From: Sulfurospirillum sp. SCADC
Lineage (GTDB): Bacteria; Campylobacterota; Campylobacteria; Campylobacterales; Sulfurospirillaceae
Assembly (NCBI RefSeq): GCF_000743525.1
Contig: NZ_JQGK01000006.1
Coordinates: forward strand, 83,223-147,222
Direction of reading: 5' to 3'
DNA: 64,000 nt
The translations under genes were made by a program, and so were the position numbers. Shown piece by piece: positions 45,170 through 54,002 of this stretch. The stretch's first letter is position 1. Every line of letters begins with the position of its first letter. The notes beneath the pieces were generated by a model that worked only from the letters and a program-made list of their open reading frames with translations, did no database searches and had not been told where the DNA came from.

Positions 45170-46901
45170 GCAGTTGCAGTGGGGCGTTAAAAAAGTAGCC
45201 TTGCGAGTAATCAATGCCCAATTTTTTAACCGTCTCAAACTCTGCTTCGTTGGAGACATACTCAGCAATAACCTGCATGCCGATCTTTTTTGCCATGGAC
45301 GCGATGGACTCCACAATGTCTTGATTGCGAGGGTTGGTGTCAATGCCTTTGATGAACTGTCCATCGATTTTGAGAAAATCCACTCCTAAACTTTCCAAGC
45401 GATTAAAATTAGAGCGATCACTTCCAAAATCATCCAGGGCTAGCAGATAGCCCATTTTTTTCAGAACATGCAAGTTTTGAAGGGGACCACGGTTGACATC
45501 GCTGATGATGATGTCTTCTAAAATCTCAAACGTAACCAAAGCTGGGTCGATGCGGTAGAGTTTTTGTTTGGCTTCTAGAAAGTCGATAAAAGTTTGATTG
45601 AGCAGATCTTCATTGGTGATGTTTAGCGAAAAGGCAACATTTTGCCCTGAAAAGATTTTAAACGATTTGTTGATCATGATGCGTGTGAGATTGCTCATCA
45701 GTCCGCTACGCCTAGCAGCTTCCAAAAAATGCGTGGGTGAGATAATCTCGCCATCGTCTTCAATGCGTGCTAAACATTCGTACTTGACCACGCTCAAGCT
45801 TTGGTTATCGACGATAGGTTGGAAGTAGGGTACGACACGGTCCTCTTCGAGGGCTAAGCGAAACTTTTGAATCCACGAGGTTTCGATTTTGGTACGTTTG
45901 AGAAACACATCTTGGGTGTTGTAGATGTTGTATTGATTGGGGATGCCTCGCATACGCGCTTCACGAAGAGCAATGCGCGCATTGGGAAGCAACGAAGTGG
46001 GGGCATTTGCTGTTGCAATGCCACAGGAAAGCGTGATATAGATGGGTTTTTCTTCGTACTCACCAATGGGCGTTTCTCTGAAAAATGCTTGAATTTGGAT
46101 AGCGACAAATTCGGGATTGATGATTTGTGGATCGAAGATGATGACAAATTCATCGGAATTGTAACGGTAGAGATGCACCTCTTTGGAGAGGTTGTATTGT
46201 AAATATTCACCCACGTTAAACAGCGCTTCATCGGCAAACTCAGCACCATAAGTTTGGTTAATAAAGCTGAAATTGTCGATGTTGTAGAGCATAATGGTGA
46301 GTTGATGATTTTGCGGAAAGTTGTCTAAAAAGTTATAGAGCATGGTGGCATTTTGAAGTTTGGTGACGGTATCAATAGTCAAAAATTCATGCACGATTTG
46401 TGAACTTTGCGCCAATTGCTCGCTCTGCTCTTCAAGTTTTTGCTCTAATGTGGCTTGGCGCGAAGCTTTTTCAAGGCGTTCTTTCACCAAAGAGGCCACT
46501 TTGTAGAGTGTTTCGATGAGCTGATCAAAGTCGATGGGTTTTAAGATGTAGCCGTTGACATTGTTGCGAATGCTCTCTAAAAAATACTCGGTTTCATTGT
46601 GCGCAGAGACCACAATAATGGGCTGTTTGGGGTGGATCGCTTGAACGTGTTTAATGAGATCCATACCATTCATGTGCGGCATATTGAGATCGGTGATAAG
46701 AATGTCGTACCCATACGGGTGCTCTTTGTAGATTTTAAGCGCCTCAGCACCATCGTTTGCTTCATCGATTTCACTGAAAAGATCGCGCAACAGTGAGACG
46801 GTATTTTCGCGCAGTATCAGGTCGTCTTCGACATATAAAACACGTAATTTTGAGGTGAGATTGACCAGATCGGTCAGGCTAATTTGCACGGTGTTCTCCA
46901 C
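45153..46901 (-). CDS. Receiver-GGDEF-EAL protein with degenerate GGDEF
   Basis: A 582-residue protein. Receiver domain 15-135 with phosphoacceptor D71 (ILITDLNMP), coiled coil 140-170, GGDEF domain about 175-330 in which the active-site motif reads NSDEF in place of GGDEF, then an EAL domain about 340-580. In the EAL domain the motif reads ECL, but the metal and catalytic residues in NITNEDL, FEILED, LDDFGSD, LKIDGQF, AEYVSNEAEF and YSQGYFF are largely kept. It is therefore more likely a cyclic-di-GMP phosphodiesterase or sensor than a cyclase. Its start overlaps the kinase upstream by 23 bases. Confidence 0.87.
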   Translation of the reverse strand: MENTVQISLTDLVNLTSKLRVLYVEDDLILRENTVSLLRDLFSEIDEANDGAEALKIYKEHPYGYDILITDLNMPHMNGMDLIKHVQAIHPKQPIIVVSAHNETEYFLESIRNNVNGYILKPIDFDQLIETLYKVASLVKERLEKASRQATLEQKLEEQSEQLAQSSQIVHEFLTIDTVTKLQNATMLYNFLDNFPQNHQLTIMLYNIDNFSFINQTYGAEFADEALFNVGEYLQYNLSKEVHLYRYNSDEFVIIFDPQIINPEFVAIQIQAFFRETPIGEYEEKPIYITLSCGIATANAPTSLLPNARIALREARMRGIPNQYNIYNTQDVFLKRTKIETSWIQKFRLALEEDRVVPYFQPIVDNQSLSVVKYECLARIEDDGEIISPTHFLEAARRSGLMSNLTRIMINKSFKIFSGQNVAFSLNITNEDLLNQTFIDFLEAKQKLYRIDPALVTFEILEDIIISDVNRGPLQNLHVLKKMGYLLALDDFGSDRSNFNRLESLGVDFLKIDGQFIKGIDTNPRNQDIVESIASMAKKIGMQVIAEYVSNEAEFETVKKLGIDYSQGYFFNAPLQLPMKDA

Positions 46902-49053
46902 GAATCTTAATCATAAATTTGGCGCCATGCAATTGGTTTTCTACATGTAAAGAGCCATGGCAATGCTCTTGTACAATGGTTTTGGACATATACAGTCCAA
47001 GTCCTGTGCCATTACGCTCTGTTTTGGTCGAAAAATAGGGGTCAAAAATTTTAGGAAGAATCGCATCAGGGATACCTCCTGCATTATCCTCTATCTCGAT
47101 CACAAAAAAGGTGTTATCTTCGTACGCATTGATCCATATAGTACCATTTTCTAGCTTTTTTTCAAGGATGGCGTCTTGCGCATTTTTCAAAATATTGATG
47201 AGCACTTGCATCATTTGCGTCTCGTAGGTGATGAGTGAATTGGACGATGTATTGTTTACATGTAACGTAATTTGATGCACCGATAAACTCTTTCCAATCA
47301 ACCCAAGCGCACGATCAATAATCCTTTGGAGTGAGCTTTGTTCTTGCTGTTCTTCGGGTCTAAAAAAGTTTTTAAAATCATCGATGGTTGTTGTTAGAAA
47401 GTGAACATAGGTCTCAATTTTACCAATGGCGCCCTCTAAAAACTCCTCTTGGTCGGCTCTGCCTTGCTCACTTTTGAGATCAAATTTTTTAAGGCTTTGT
47501 TTGAGTTTGATGCTAGCAGTCACGGCTGAAATGGAGCCAAGAGGTTGTCGCCATTGATGTGCGATCATGCTGATCATCTCCCCCATTTGTGCCAAACGTG
47601 ATTGATACAGCATCATTTTTTGCGTCTCCATGTGCTCAACCACGCCCTCTTTGATCTTCTTATCCATCGAGTCGTACAGCCCTTGGAGCTCTTGACTCAT
47701 CGCGGTGAAATTGTCTAGAAGTGTGTTGATCTCGACAATGTTGGAGCGCTCTATTGGTGTCACTGTGAGTTTGTCTTTGAACGTTTTGGTCGCTTCGATG
47801 AGCTCTTGCAAAGGGTTGAGGATATGATTTGAAAATGTTTTGGCACGCGCTAAAAGGATGCCAAGAAAGATGAGGTAAAAAAGCCCCATAAAGCCAAGTG
47901 CGAGGTAGCCAATAACGTTTGTTTTCGCTTTGAGTTGGGTGCTGTTTTTAAGCAAAGAGTCTTTGTCGAGCAAAAGGACAAATTTCCAGCGTGTTTGTGC
48001 AATAGTATTTTGCGTGATAATAAAATCACCCTGAGTGTGTTGCAGTTCTAGTATGGCTCTGTTTTCTTGAATCATACGAGAGAGTGCCATTGCGAGCGTA
48101 TTGGTGGTATTGGTGAAAAGATTGAAATCGCGAGGTTTCGTGATAGTCGCTTCAATGGGCGCATCATAGGTGTGTGTTTTGAGCTCTTTAATCCCAAGAT
48201 GCGCTTCCAAAGCTTCGCTCATCGCAAGAATATTGCCGTGTTCATCGACGAGCATGCTCATGGAGCGGTAAGGCAGTTGAAGCGAAAGCATGGTTTTTAT
48301 GAGATGCTCTATCGTCACATCAATGCCCACAACGCCCTCTAAAAAATCATCTTTGTACACAGGCGCAATCGCACTGATCATCCATCCAGCCCCTGCTGGG
48401 TCTAAGTAAGCATTGGTCCAGACCACATTTTTGTCTGGATTGTGCGCCGCGTCAGCAAGGTAGTAAAAATTATACGTGGGAATGGCGATGTCATGGGCGT
48501 ATTGAGCTAGCGCATTGGGCATGAAAGGGCAGAGCCTGTTCATAGAGTCATAACTGTTAAAATAGACCTGCGCGATGTTGGCATTGCTCTGCAAGATGGC
48601 TGTGTAAAAGGGGTCGAGTTTCTCCGTGGCGATGGCTTTTGCCAAGCGGTTTGGGCTCTGTTTTTGCGCGTTTGAGAAAAAAAGTGAACAGCTCTCTGGT
48701 GTTTTTTGTGTATTGAAGAGAACGCCAGAGTTGGTTTGTGCGTAAGTGCTATCTTTGGTGTTTACATGTAAAGGGTTAAAAGTGGCAAAAAAGTGCTCAT
48801 GCTCTTTTTGAAAAAGCCGTGTTAAGCTTGAGAGCGTTTTAAATTCGTTATTGACGATGGTGGCTGAGCGTTTGCTAAGCTCCTTGATGTGGACTTTGCT
48901 CTCTTCTATCAGCGCCGTTTTGGTGGTCTCATTGACATACGCATTGCTCCAAAAATAGGTCACTAAAAGCATCATCTCTATGAGTAAAAGTGGGAAAATG
49001 ATGGAGCGTAAGTACTCTTTTTTGACCAAGCGTGCAAGGGTGTTTTGAGCCAT
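46879..49053 (-). CDS. Membrane sensor histidine kinase with Cache-type periplasmic domain
   Basis: A 724-residue kinase. Membrane helix near 15-35, large extracytoplasmic dCache-like domain (about 40-370, VGIDVTIEHLIK is typical), second helix near 375-400, a HAMP-like linker, then the kinase core with phosphoacceptor H499 (IAHQWRQPLGSI), N box ILKNAQD, G1 DNAGGIP and G2 GTGLGLYMSK. The Cache fold suggests a small-molecule ligand. Its C-terminal half is a close paralogue of the adjacent kinase. It precedes the receiver-GGDEF-EAL gene. Confidence 0.88.
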   Translation of the reverse strand: MAQNTLARLVKKEYLRSIIFPLLLIEMMLLVTYFWSNAYVNETTKTALIEESKVHIKELSKRSATIVNNEFKTLSSLTRLFQKEHEHFFATFNPLHVNTKDSTYAQTNSGVLFNTQKTPESCSLFFSNAQKQSPNRLAKAIATEKLDPFYTAILQSNANIAQVYFNSYDSMNRLCPFMPNALAQYAHDIAIPTYNFYYLADAAHNPDKNVVWTNAYLDPAGAGWMISAIAPVYKDDFLEGVVGIDVTIEHLIKTMLSLQLPYRSMSMLVDEHGNILAMSEALEAHLGIKELKTHTYDAPIEATITKPRDFNLFTNTTNTLAMALSRMIQENRAILELQHTQGDFIITQNTIAQTRWKFVLLLDKDSLLKNSTQLKAKTNVIGYLALGFMGLFYLIFLGILLARAKTFSNHILNPLQELIEATKTFKDKLTVTPIERSNIVEINTLLDNFTAMSQELQGLYDSMDKKIKEGVVEHMETQKMMLYQSRLAQMGEMISMIAHQWRQPLGSISAVTASIKLKQSLKKFDLKSEQGRADQEEFLEGAIGKIETYVHFLTTTIDDFKNFFRPEEQQEQSSLQRIIDRALGLIGKSLSVHQITLHVNNTSSNSLITYETQMMQVLINILKNAQDAILEKKLENGTIWINAYEDNTFFVIEIEDNAGGIPDAILPKIFDPYFSTKTERNGTGLGLYMSKTIVQEHCHGSLHVENQLHGAKFMIKIRGEHRAN

Positions 49054-49056
49054 AGA

Positions 49057-50277
49057 TTAACCTTCTTGAAGTTTGATGGTAAATTTGGCACCTACAGATG
49101 TATTGTGAGCGAGGATTTCTCCGCCACAATGCTCTTCAATAATCGTTTTGGACATGTAAAGCCCAAGTCCTGTGCCATTTTTTTCCGATTTGGTCGAAAA
49201 ATAGGGCTCAAAAATGTGAGGTAACACCTGCTCTGGAATGCCTCCAGCGTTGTCTTCGATGCTGATGATTTGCCAACTGCCTTCATTTTCAATCGTAATT
49301 AGAATCTGCGCGCGCTTAATTTCACGCTCTTTGATGACATCTTCCGCATTTTTCAAAATGTTCAAAATGACTTGCGTCACTTCGTTGGCATAGGTAAACA
49401 GCTCATGGTTTGAGCGTGTTTCAACGTTGATGGTGATGCCGTTGATCTCCAGCGCTTTGCCGATGATCTCCAGCGTTCGGTTCACCAGTTGCGCAAGGGT
49501 CACACTCTCTTTTTGTTTATTGGGCTTAAAAAAGTTTCTAAAATCATCGATGGTATGGGTGAGAAACTGCACGTACGATTCGATTTTACTCATCGCTTCG
49601 CCTAAAAAAAGTTTGCTCGCTTCGATGCCCTCAGGCGTGGTGTAGTCAAAACGGTTAAGCGAGGTTTTGAGTTTGATGGACGCGGCAACCGCGGAGATGG
49701 AGCCTAGAGGTTGACGCCATTGATGGGCGATCATGCTGATCATCTCACCCATCTGTGCCAAGCGAGATTGCTGCAAAATGTGCTGATCTTTTTCTCTGTT
49801 TTTAAGCACTTCTTCTTCGACGCGATGCTCCAGTGTTTGGTTGATTTCGATGAGCTCAAGATGGTTTTTACACGCCTGAATGGCATTTTCCAGTTTGGAT
49901 TCAAACGAAGCGATGATGGCTTTGATGAGTTCGATTTCTGCTTCAGAAGCTTGAAAAATAAACCCAATCCAATCCTCTCCAACCTTTACATGTAAAAGAT
50001 GTTTGCCACTGGCGTGATCGAAACGAATGGACTCTAGAGGTGTCGAACATGAAGGCGGTACAAAGAGCGCTTGATACGCTTTTTTACCGTTGAGGCAGAG
50101 CTGTTTGTACGTGTGTGTTTTTGTCTCATACGTCCAATAAATTGAGGCAAGTGCGCCCATTTTTCGTGAAACAACCTTTAAAAAATGATCCATCATCTCT
50201 CGAAGTTGCAATGACGTTCCTATGGCACTGACACATTCAAATGTAATCAGAAGTTGTTCATTGAGTTGTTGCATCAA
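49057..50277 (-). CDS. Soluble histidine kinase, GAF-like sensor
   Basis: A 406-residue kinase with no membrane helix. Residues 1-140 look like a GAF-type sensor (LLITFECVSAIGTSLQLREMM), a coiled coil follows, then H185 in IAHQWRQPLGSI, N box ILKNAED and GTGLGLYMSK. The kinase core is paralogous to that of the next gene (same LAQMGEMISMIAHQWRQPLG block). The gap to the next gene is three bases. Confidence 0.85.
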   Translation of the reverse strand: MMQQLNEQLLITFECVSAIGTSLQLREMMDHFLKVVSRKMGALASIYWTYETKTHTYKQLCLNGKKAYQALFVPPSCSTPLESIRFDHASGKHLLHVKVGEDWIGFIFQASEAEIELIKAIIASFESKLENAIQACKNHLELIEINQTLEHRVEEEVLKNREKDQHILQQSRLAQMGEMISMIAHQWRQPLGSISAVAASIKLKTSLNRFDYTTPEGIEASKLFLGEAMSKIESYVQFLTHTIDDFRNFFKPNKQKESVTLAQLVNRTLEIIGKALEINGITINVETRSNHELFTYANEVTQVILNILKNAEDVIKEREIKRAQILITIENEGSWQIISIEDNAGGIPEQVLPHIFEPYFSTKSEKNGTGLGLYMSKTIIEEHCGGEILAHNTSVGAKFTIKLQEG

Positions 50278-50376
50278 AATCTCCTAGGATACGCATGAAA
50301 ATGGAAGGATCGTGCCGATGATTCGCTAAACTGTAAAATACCATAAAGAAACTGATACAGACGATAATAATGACGA

Positions 50377-51429
50377 TTAAAGGGTAGCAACAACGCAGGT
50401 TTTATTGTAAAACTCGATGCCTTCTTGGTTGGCATTGGCGATCTCTCCAAGGCTTAGCACGCCCCAAAGAATACTTTTACGAGGGTAAACGCTAGAGATT
50501 GCTTCCAACTCTTTGGGAAAGAGTTCATCTAAAAACTGATACCGTGCGATACAATCGATCAACAGTATGGATTGAACCGTATCTTCTTCCTTATTGAAAC
50601 GTGAAATGTGTGCCGCTTCTTCGGCTGCTGCTATGAGATCTTCTTTTTCGCCTTTAAGAATTAAGAGGACAGAGTTCTCATCAAGATCGCCGACTAAAAC
50701 GATGGTGTTACCATCGGTGCTCGCAAGTTCTCTCACGATAAAATCTTTGTTGTAGCGCACAATTCCCAGTGGATAGCGTTGTGAAAATTGAAAAAAAGGC
50801 GTTGAGTCAATGCAAAAGCCACTCTCCTTTTCAACCGCTTCTTTATAAATGGTAAAGGCGTCTTGGTAGTTCATCTTCTCCAAAACATTGCCATGGCACG
50901 ATGTCGCAATAAAAGGCCCTAACAGAGGTTTCCACCCATGCTTAACGCCCACACCAATCGTGTGCAGTGAGGTGATGATGATCGCCGCATTCATGTAAAA
51001 ACGAGACGCATCAAAGATCACAGGCTCTTGAATGCTAGTGGTCTTTCCCGCTCCTCCTCCGACAAGTTTTGTTTTTTCAGGCAAAAGCGAGTAAAACTCT
51101 TCTAAAAAACCATCAATTTGGGTTGAAAAACCATCGATAATGGCAAAGATAGCGCTGGTATTTGGGTCGGTACGAAGTTGCTGAGGATTGTCCATATCGA
51201 TGATCTGCATCGAAGACGTTGCGCTAAGTTTTGCGGCAATAATGCCTTGTGAGTAGGTTTTGTCTTTAAAAATCACCCTTGGGAAAATGGCACCACTGAG
51301 TGTCACACCTTCTTTTGGTTGAATCTCCAAAAAAGGCGTCTCCTCTGCAATCAGCAGGAGATATGTGCCTTTTTTTAGCTTTACATGTAAGTCTTCAATG
51401 CGTTCAAAAAAAGAGATACATTCAAACAT
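50377..51429 (-). CDS. FIST domain sensor protein
   Basis: About 350 residues with FIST-N (about 25-200, VGGGAGKTTSI ... FYMNAAIIITSLHTIGVGVKHGW) and FIST-C (about 210-345, LGIVRYNKDFIVREL ... ILWGVLSLGEIA). FIST proteins are signal input modules linked to histidine kinases and chemoreceptors and may bind amino acids. ATG 51429 is chosen over TTG 51480 and ATG 51459 because only it has a GGGAG Shine-Dalgarno. It is the first gene of the FIST-kinase-kinase-RR/EAL group. A palindrome at 51381 encodes D-L-H-V-K. Confidence 0.82.
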   Translation of the reverse strand: MFECISFFERIEDLHVKLKKGTYLLLIAEETPFLEIQPKEGVTLSGAIFPRVIFKDKTYSQGIIAAKLSATSSMQIIDMDNPQQLRTDPNTSAIFAIIDGFSTQIDGFLEEFYSLLPEKTKLVGGGAGKTTSIQEPVIFDASRFYMNAAIIITSLHTIGVGVKHGWKPLLGPFIATSCHGNVLEKMNYQDAFTIYKEAVEKESGFCIDSTPFFQFSQRYPLGIVRYNKDFIVRELASTDGNTIVLVGDLDENSVLLILKGEKEDLIAAAEEAAHISRFNKEEDTVQSILLIDCIARYQFLDELFPKELEAISSVYPRKSILWGVLSLGEIANANQEGIEFYNKTCVVATL

Positions 51430-51511
51430 CGCGCGCTCCCAAGGTTTTCTTAAAGGCATTGTATACGCTAAGTGTTGCAAACGCGTTGCAAAATCTTTAC
51501 ATGTAAGGATT

Positions 51512-51991
51512 TTAGAGTTTTATAAGAGGTTCACACACCGCTTTGGAAGCTTCAATCAGTACTGAGGGTGAAAGGCAGAGCTGAACCCCACGAAGTCCTG
51601 CACTGACGTAGATTTTTTCATGCTGATGGATGCTTTCATCGATAAATGTTGCATACTGTTTTTTCATCGCAAGCGGTGAACACCCACCACGAATGTAGCC
51701 CGTAAGCCCTAAAAGCTCTTTCACCGCCACCAGTTCACAGCGCTTAGCGTTTGCCACTTTCGCTAAAGCCTTCAGATCGATCTCTTCTGCTGCTGGAATG
51801 CACGCCACTAAAATGCGCTTAGCATCATCCCTCGCCACCAGCGTTTTAAACACACACGCAGCATCCACCCCAAGCGATGCTGCCGCATGCGTCGCACTTA
51901 AGTCCTCTTCATCCACCGCATACGAACTCATCGTATAAGGCAGTTTCAACGTATCTAAAAACCGCGCCGCATTGGTTTTTTTGAGACTCAT
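51512..51991 (-). CDS. ybaK: Cys-tRNA(Pro)/Cys-tRNA(Cys) deacylase YbaK
   Basis: A 159-residue YbaK (KKTNAARFLDTLKLPY; VFKTLVARDDAKRILVACIPAAEEIDLKALAK; LLGLTGYIRGGCSPLAMKK; AGLRGVQLCLSP). It clears Cys-tRNA(Pro) produced by prolyl-tRNA synthetase. The catalytic Lys in FKTL and the GGCSP loop are present. Start overlaps the upstream hypothetical gene by four bases. Confidence 0.92.
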   Translation of the reverse strand: MSLKKTNAARFLDTLKLPYTMSSYAVDEEDLSATHAAASLGVDAACVFKTLVARDDAKRILVACIPAAEEIDLKALAKVANAKRCELVAVKELLGLTGYIRGGCSPLAMKKQYATFIDESIHQHEKIYVSAGLRGVQLCLSPSVLIEASKAVCEPLIKL

Positions 51992-52605
51992 TTTTCCACC
52001 TTTTTATAGCTTGTTTTTATGCCCAAAAGATTGACTTCGATGGTTTTATCTCTCGTAATGTAAAAATTAATCCCTGTGTTTGTTGTGGTATCAATGACCT
52101 GAACCTTTGTCTCATCGATCTCGTATTTGACCATTGTGGAAATGCCAAGCGCTTGAAATGTATCTTTGGTAAATTCGATGTCACCGACGGGTAAGAAGAT
52201 ATTTTTCCCTTGTGGACGCCATTTGCCGATGAGCGGATTGGGTGTTTCATGCAGTACTAGGAGTAAAATGATGGTACCCATTATGGTTGCTACACTGGCA
52301 AGAAGAATTTTGGGGTGGTGTTTTGGATTCCAGTCTCGCTCTTGCATGCACTGACGCATTTTTTTCAAAACGGACTCTCTCGAAGCGTTATTTTTAGGTG
52401 TTGTTTGCGATTCTTCTTGGGTATTAAGATGGTCAAAAAATTGCTCTTCAACTTCTAGTTGACGAAAAAATTCATCTTCATCTGCTTGGTTTAAAGGGTC
52501 TTTGAGAACTCTTTTTTTGTTTTTCAACAGTTTGTCTGGATCCATATAATCTAGTGTATCATCGGGTTTTACTTCAAAAAATTTCATAAATTTAGAAAAC
52601 ATCAT
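51988..52605 (-). CDS. Hypothetical membrane protein with C-terminal GKWR domain
   Basis: A 205-residue protein: charged cytoplasmic N-terminus (1-95), one membrane helix (about 100-120, ILLASVATIMGTIILLLVLH) and a C-terminal beta-rich domain (about 122-205, NPLIGKWRPQG ... ISTMVKYEIDETKVQVID ... GIKTSYKKVEK). The same domain is found in the divergent gene at 52763. No named family is recognised. A TATACT box lies at 52637-52642 on the minus strand. Coupled to ybaK. Confidence 0.65.
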   Translation of the reverse strand: MMFSKFMKFFEVKPDDTLDYMDPDKLLKNKKRVLKDPLNQADEDEFFRQLEVEEQFFDHLNTQEESQTTPKNNASRESVLKKMRQCMQERDWNPKHHPKILLASVATIMGTIILLLVLHETPNPLIGKWRPQGKNIFLPVGDIEFTKDTFQALGISTMVKYEIDETKVQVIDTTTNTGINFYITRDKTIEVNLLGIKTSYKKVEK

Positions 52606-52762
52606 CTGCCTTGTGCATTAATCTTTGGTCTTAAAAAGTATAGCACTTGAACCTTTTAATGCTGATGAGAGGGGCTAAAATGGTTACATGTAAAGTGAAA
52701 GCGTAAGTTTTTTTCAAAATGCTATAATGGCGAGTTTGCAATACACTAGCCTAAGGTTTTCA

Positions 52763-53212
52763 ATGCTTCCAAATGTGGTAACTCCCAAAAAAACGACCAA
52801 ATCGTTAAAACCAAAAACAACGACTAAAAAGGTAACGCCAAAAGCACGAAAAATGAGTGCAAAAAAAGCTCCTAAACGCCCATCGTTGCTTTTAAATCTT
52901 TTGGCAAGTTGCGTGGTGCTCTTTTTTGTCGGGTTTGGCATAAAATACGTGATCGATCATACGATCAATTATAACCCACTACTGGGAAAGTGGCGCGCAC
53001 AAACGGTTTTGGGCATCATGGAAATAGAGTTTGATCGAAGCAGTATGTCCTCGTTTGGTACTAAAAATCCTGTAACATACGATATTTTAGACGATAAAGT
53101 CATCGTCATTGACGATACCATCAAAGTCGGCAATACGTACAAACTTGTCGATGAAAACACTATCTCTACAGAAGCTGGTGGCTTTAAAACAGTGTATAAA
53201 AGAGTAAAGTAA
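52763..53212 (+). CDS. Hypothetical membrane protein, paralogue of the divergent gene
   Basis: About 149 residues: Lys-rich N-terminus, one membrane helix (about 40-60, LLLNLLASCVVLFFVGFGI) and a C-terminal domain (NPLLGKWRAQT ... FGTKNPVTYDILDDKVIVID ... GGFKTVYKRVK) that aligns along its whole length with that of 51988-52605. ATG 52763 is used because the upstream ATG at 52727 is part of a TATAAT box (52723-52728). The function is unknown. The N-terminus is rich in Lys, Thr and Ala and could contact nucleic acid or acidic lipids. Confidence 0.62.
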   Translation: MLPNVVTPKKTTKSLKPKTTTKKVTPKARKMSAKKAPKRPSLLLNLLASCVVLFFVGFGIKYVIDHTINYNPLLGKWRAQTVLGIMEIEFDRSSMSSFGTKNPVTYDILDDKVIVIDDTIKVGNTYKLVDENTISTEAGGFKTVYKRVK

Positions 53213-53247
53213 GGTAATTCAGCAGTTGAAAAACGTAAGGTATAACG

Positions 53248-53610
53248 ATGCATCATAAAGAACATAACACACTTGATCTACTCGAACAATTCACCCACAA
53301 CACTCAAATCTCTAGCCATAAGGCAGACACTAATGAAACGATGCTGTTTAAAGAATTGGGGCAATTGATGTCAAAATCCGATAAAAAGAGCAGCAATAGC
53401 CTCTTTGGAATTCCCAATTTTATCTGGTATCTCATCATGCTGGGCATGGTGGGTTATCTCATCAAAGAGATATTTTTTCTCAACGAAATCAATGACGTCT
53501 CGACCGCTGTGTCCACCATCAATCAAAGTGTAACCAAAGAAATAACCGAAATCCAAAACAGTGCACATAAAGCTTTGGAAAATGCGAATGCTAAAAAAGA
53601 GGGACGATAA
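53248..53610 (+). CDS. Hypothetical membrane protein
   Basis: A 120-residue protein with a polar N-terminus (1-48), one membrane helix (about 53-73, NFIWYLIMLGMVGYLIKEIFF) and a helical, probably coiled-coil C-terminus (80-118). It is not recognised. It lies 35 bases after the GKWR-domain gene in the same direction and may be co-transcribed. Confidence 0.55.
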   Translation: MHHKEHNTLDLLEQFTHNTQISSHKADTNETMLFKELGQLMSKSDKKSSNSLFGIPNFIWYLIMLGMVGYLIKEIFFLNEINDVSTAVSTINQSVTKEITEIQNSAHKALENANAKKEGR

Positions 53611-53666
53611 AATAAGATTTTGTGAGTGTTGAAAATGTTTTAAAAGTCTGATTTGAAGAAAAAAGG

Positions 53667-53741
53667 TGGATGGGGATACAGGATTCGAACCTGTGGATGT
53701 CACGACCAAAACGTGATGCCTTACCGCTTGGCGAATCCCCA
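53667..53741 (-). tRNA. tRNA-Gln (anticodon TTG)
   Basis: Cloverleaf on the minus strand: acceptor TGGGGAT / ATCCCCA, D arm GCC..GGC, anticodon arm CACG-TTTTGGT-CGTG with TTG, T arm with GGTTCGAATCC. CCA is encoded. Second tRNA of the operon, 18 bases after tRNA-Met. Confidence 0.93.
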
Positions 53742-53759
53742 AGAAGATTAAAAAAAGAC

Positions 53760-53835
<76 letters not shown>

Positions 53836-53838
53836 ATC

Positions 53839-53908
53839 TAAATCAAAGGGAAATGAACCCTGATAGCTGGAGCGAAACCAGCGTATCTTAGCGCTTGGCG
53901 ATATTTAT
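53839..53908 (-). other. tRNA-like sequence in the leader of the tRNA operon
   Basis: On the minus strand this segment has the tRNA(Gln)-like block TCGCCAAGCG-TAAG, then a perfect five-base stem GCTGG/CCAGC around a seven-base loop (TTTCGCT), then a GGG/CCC stem around a seven-base T-loop-like TTCATTT. Spacing equals that of a tRNA, but the D and acceptor stems do not close well. It may be a decayed tRNA gene or a structured leader. Confidence 0.5.
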
Positions 53909-53930
53909 CCAAGTCGTTAATTGAGGTGAA

Positions 53931-53959
53931 ATTATAGTCATTTTTAATTTGTTTGTCAA
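53931..53959 (-). promoter_or_regulatory. Consensus sigma-70 promoter of the tRNA operon
   Basis: On the minus strand TTGACA (53954-53959) and TATAAT (53931-53936), both perfect consensus, separated by exactly 17 bases, about 95 bases upstream of the initiator tRNA. Confidence 0.85.
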
Positions 53960-54002
53960 GGGTAATTTACTATAATCATTTAAAATTATTTTTGGAGCGA
54001 AA

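Noticed and set aside
52727..52762. Upstream ATG of the GKWR-domain gene
   Set aside because: The ATG is part of a TATAAT box and has no Shine-Dalgarno; ATG 52763 fits better.
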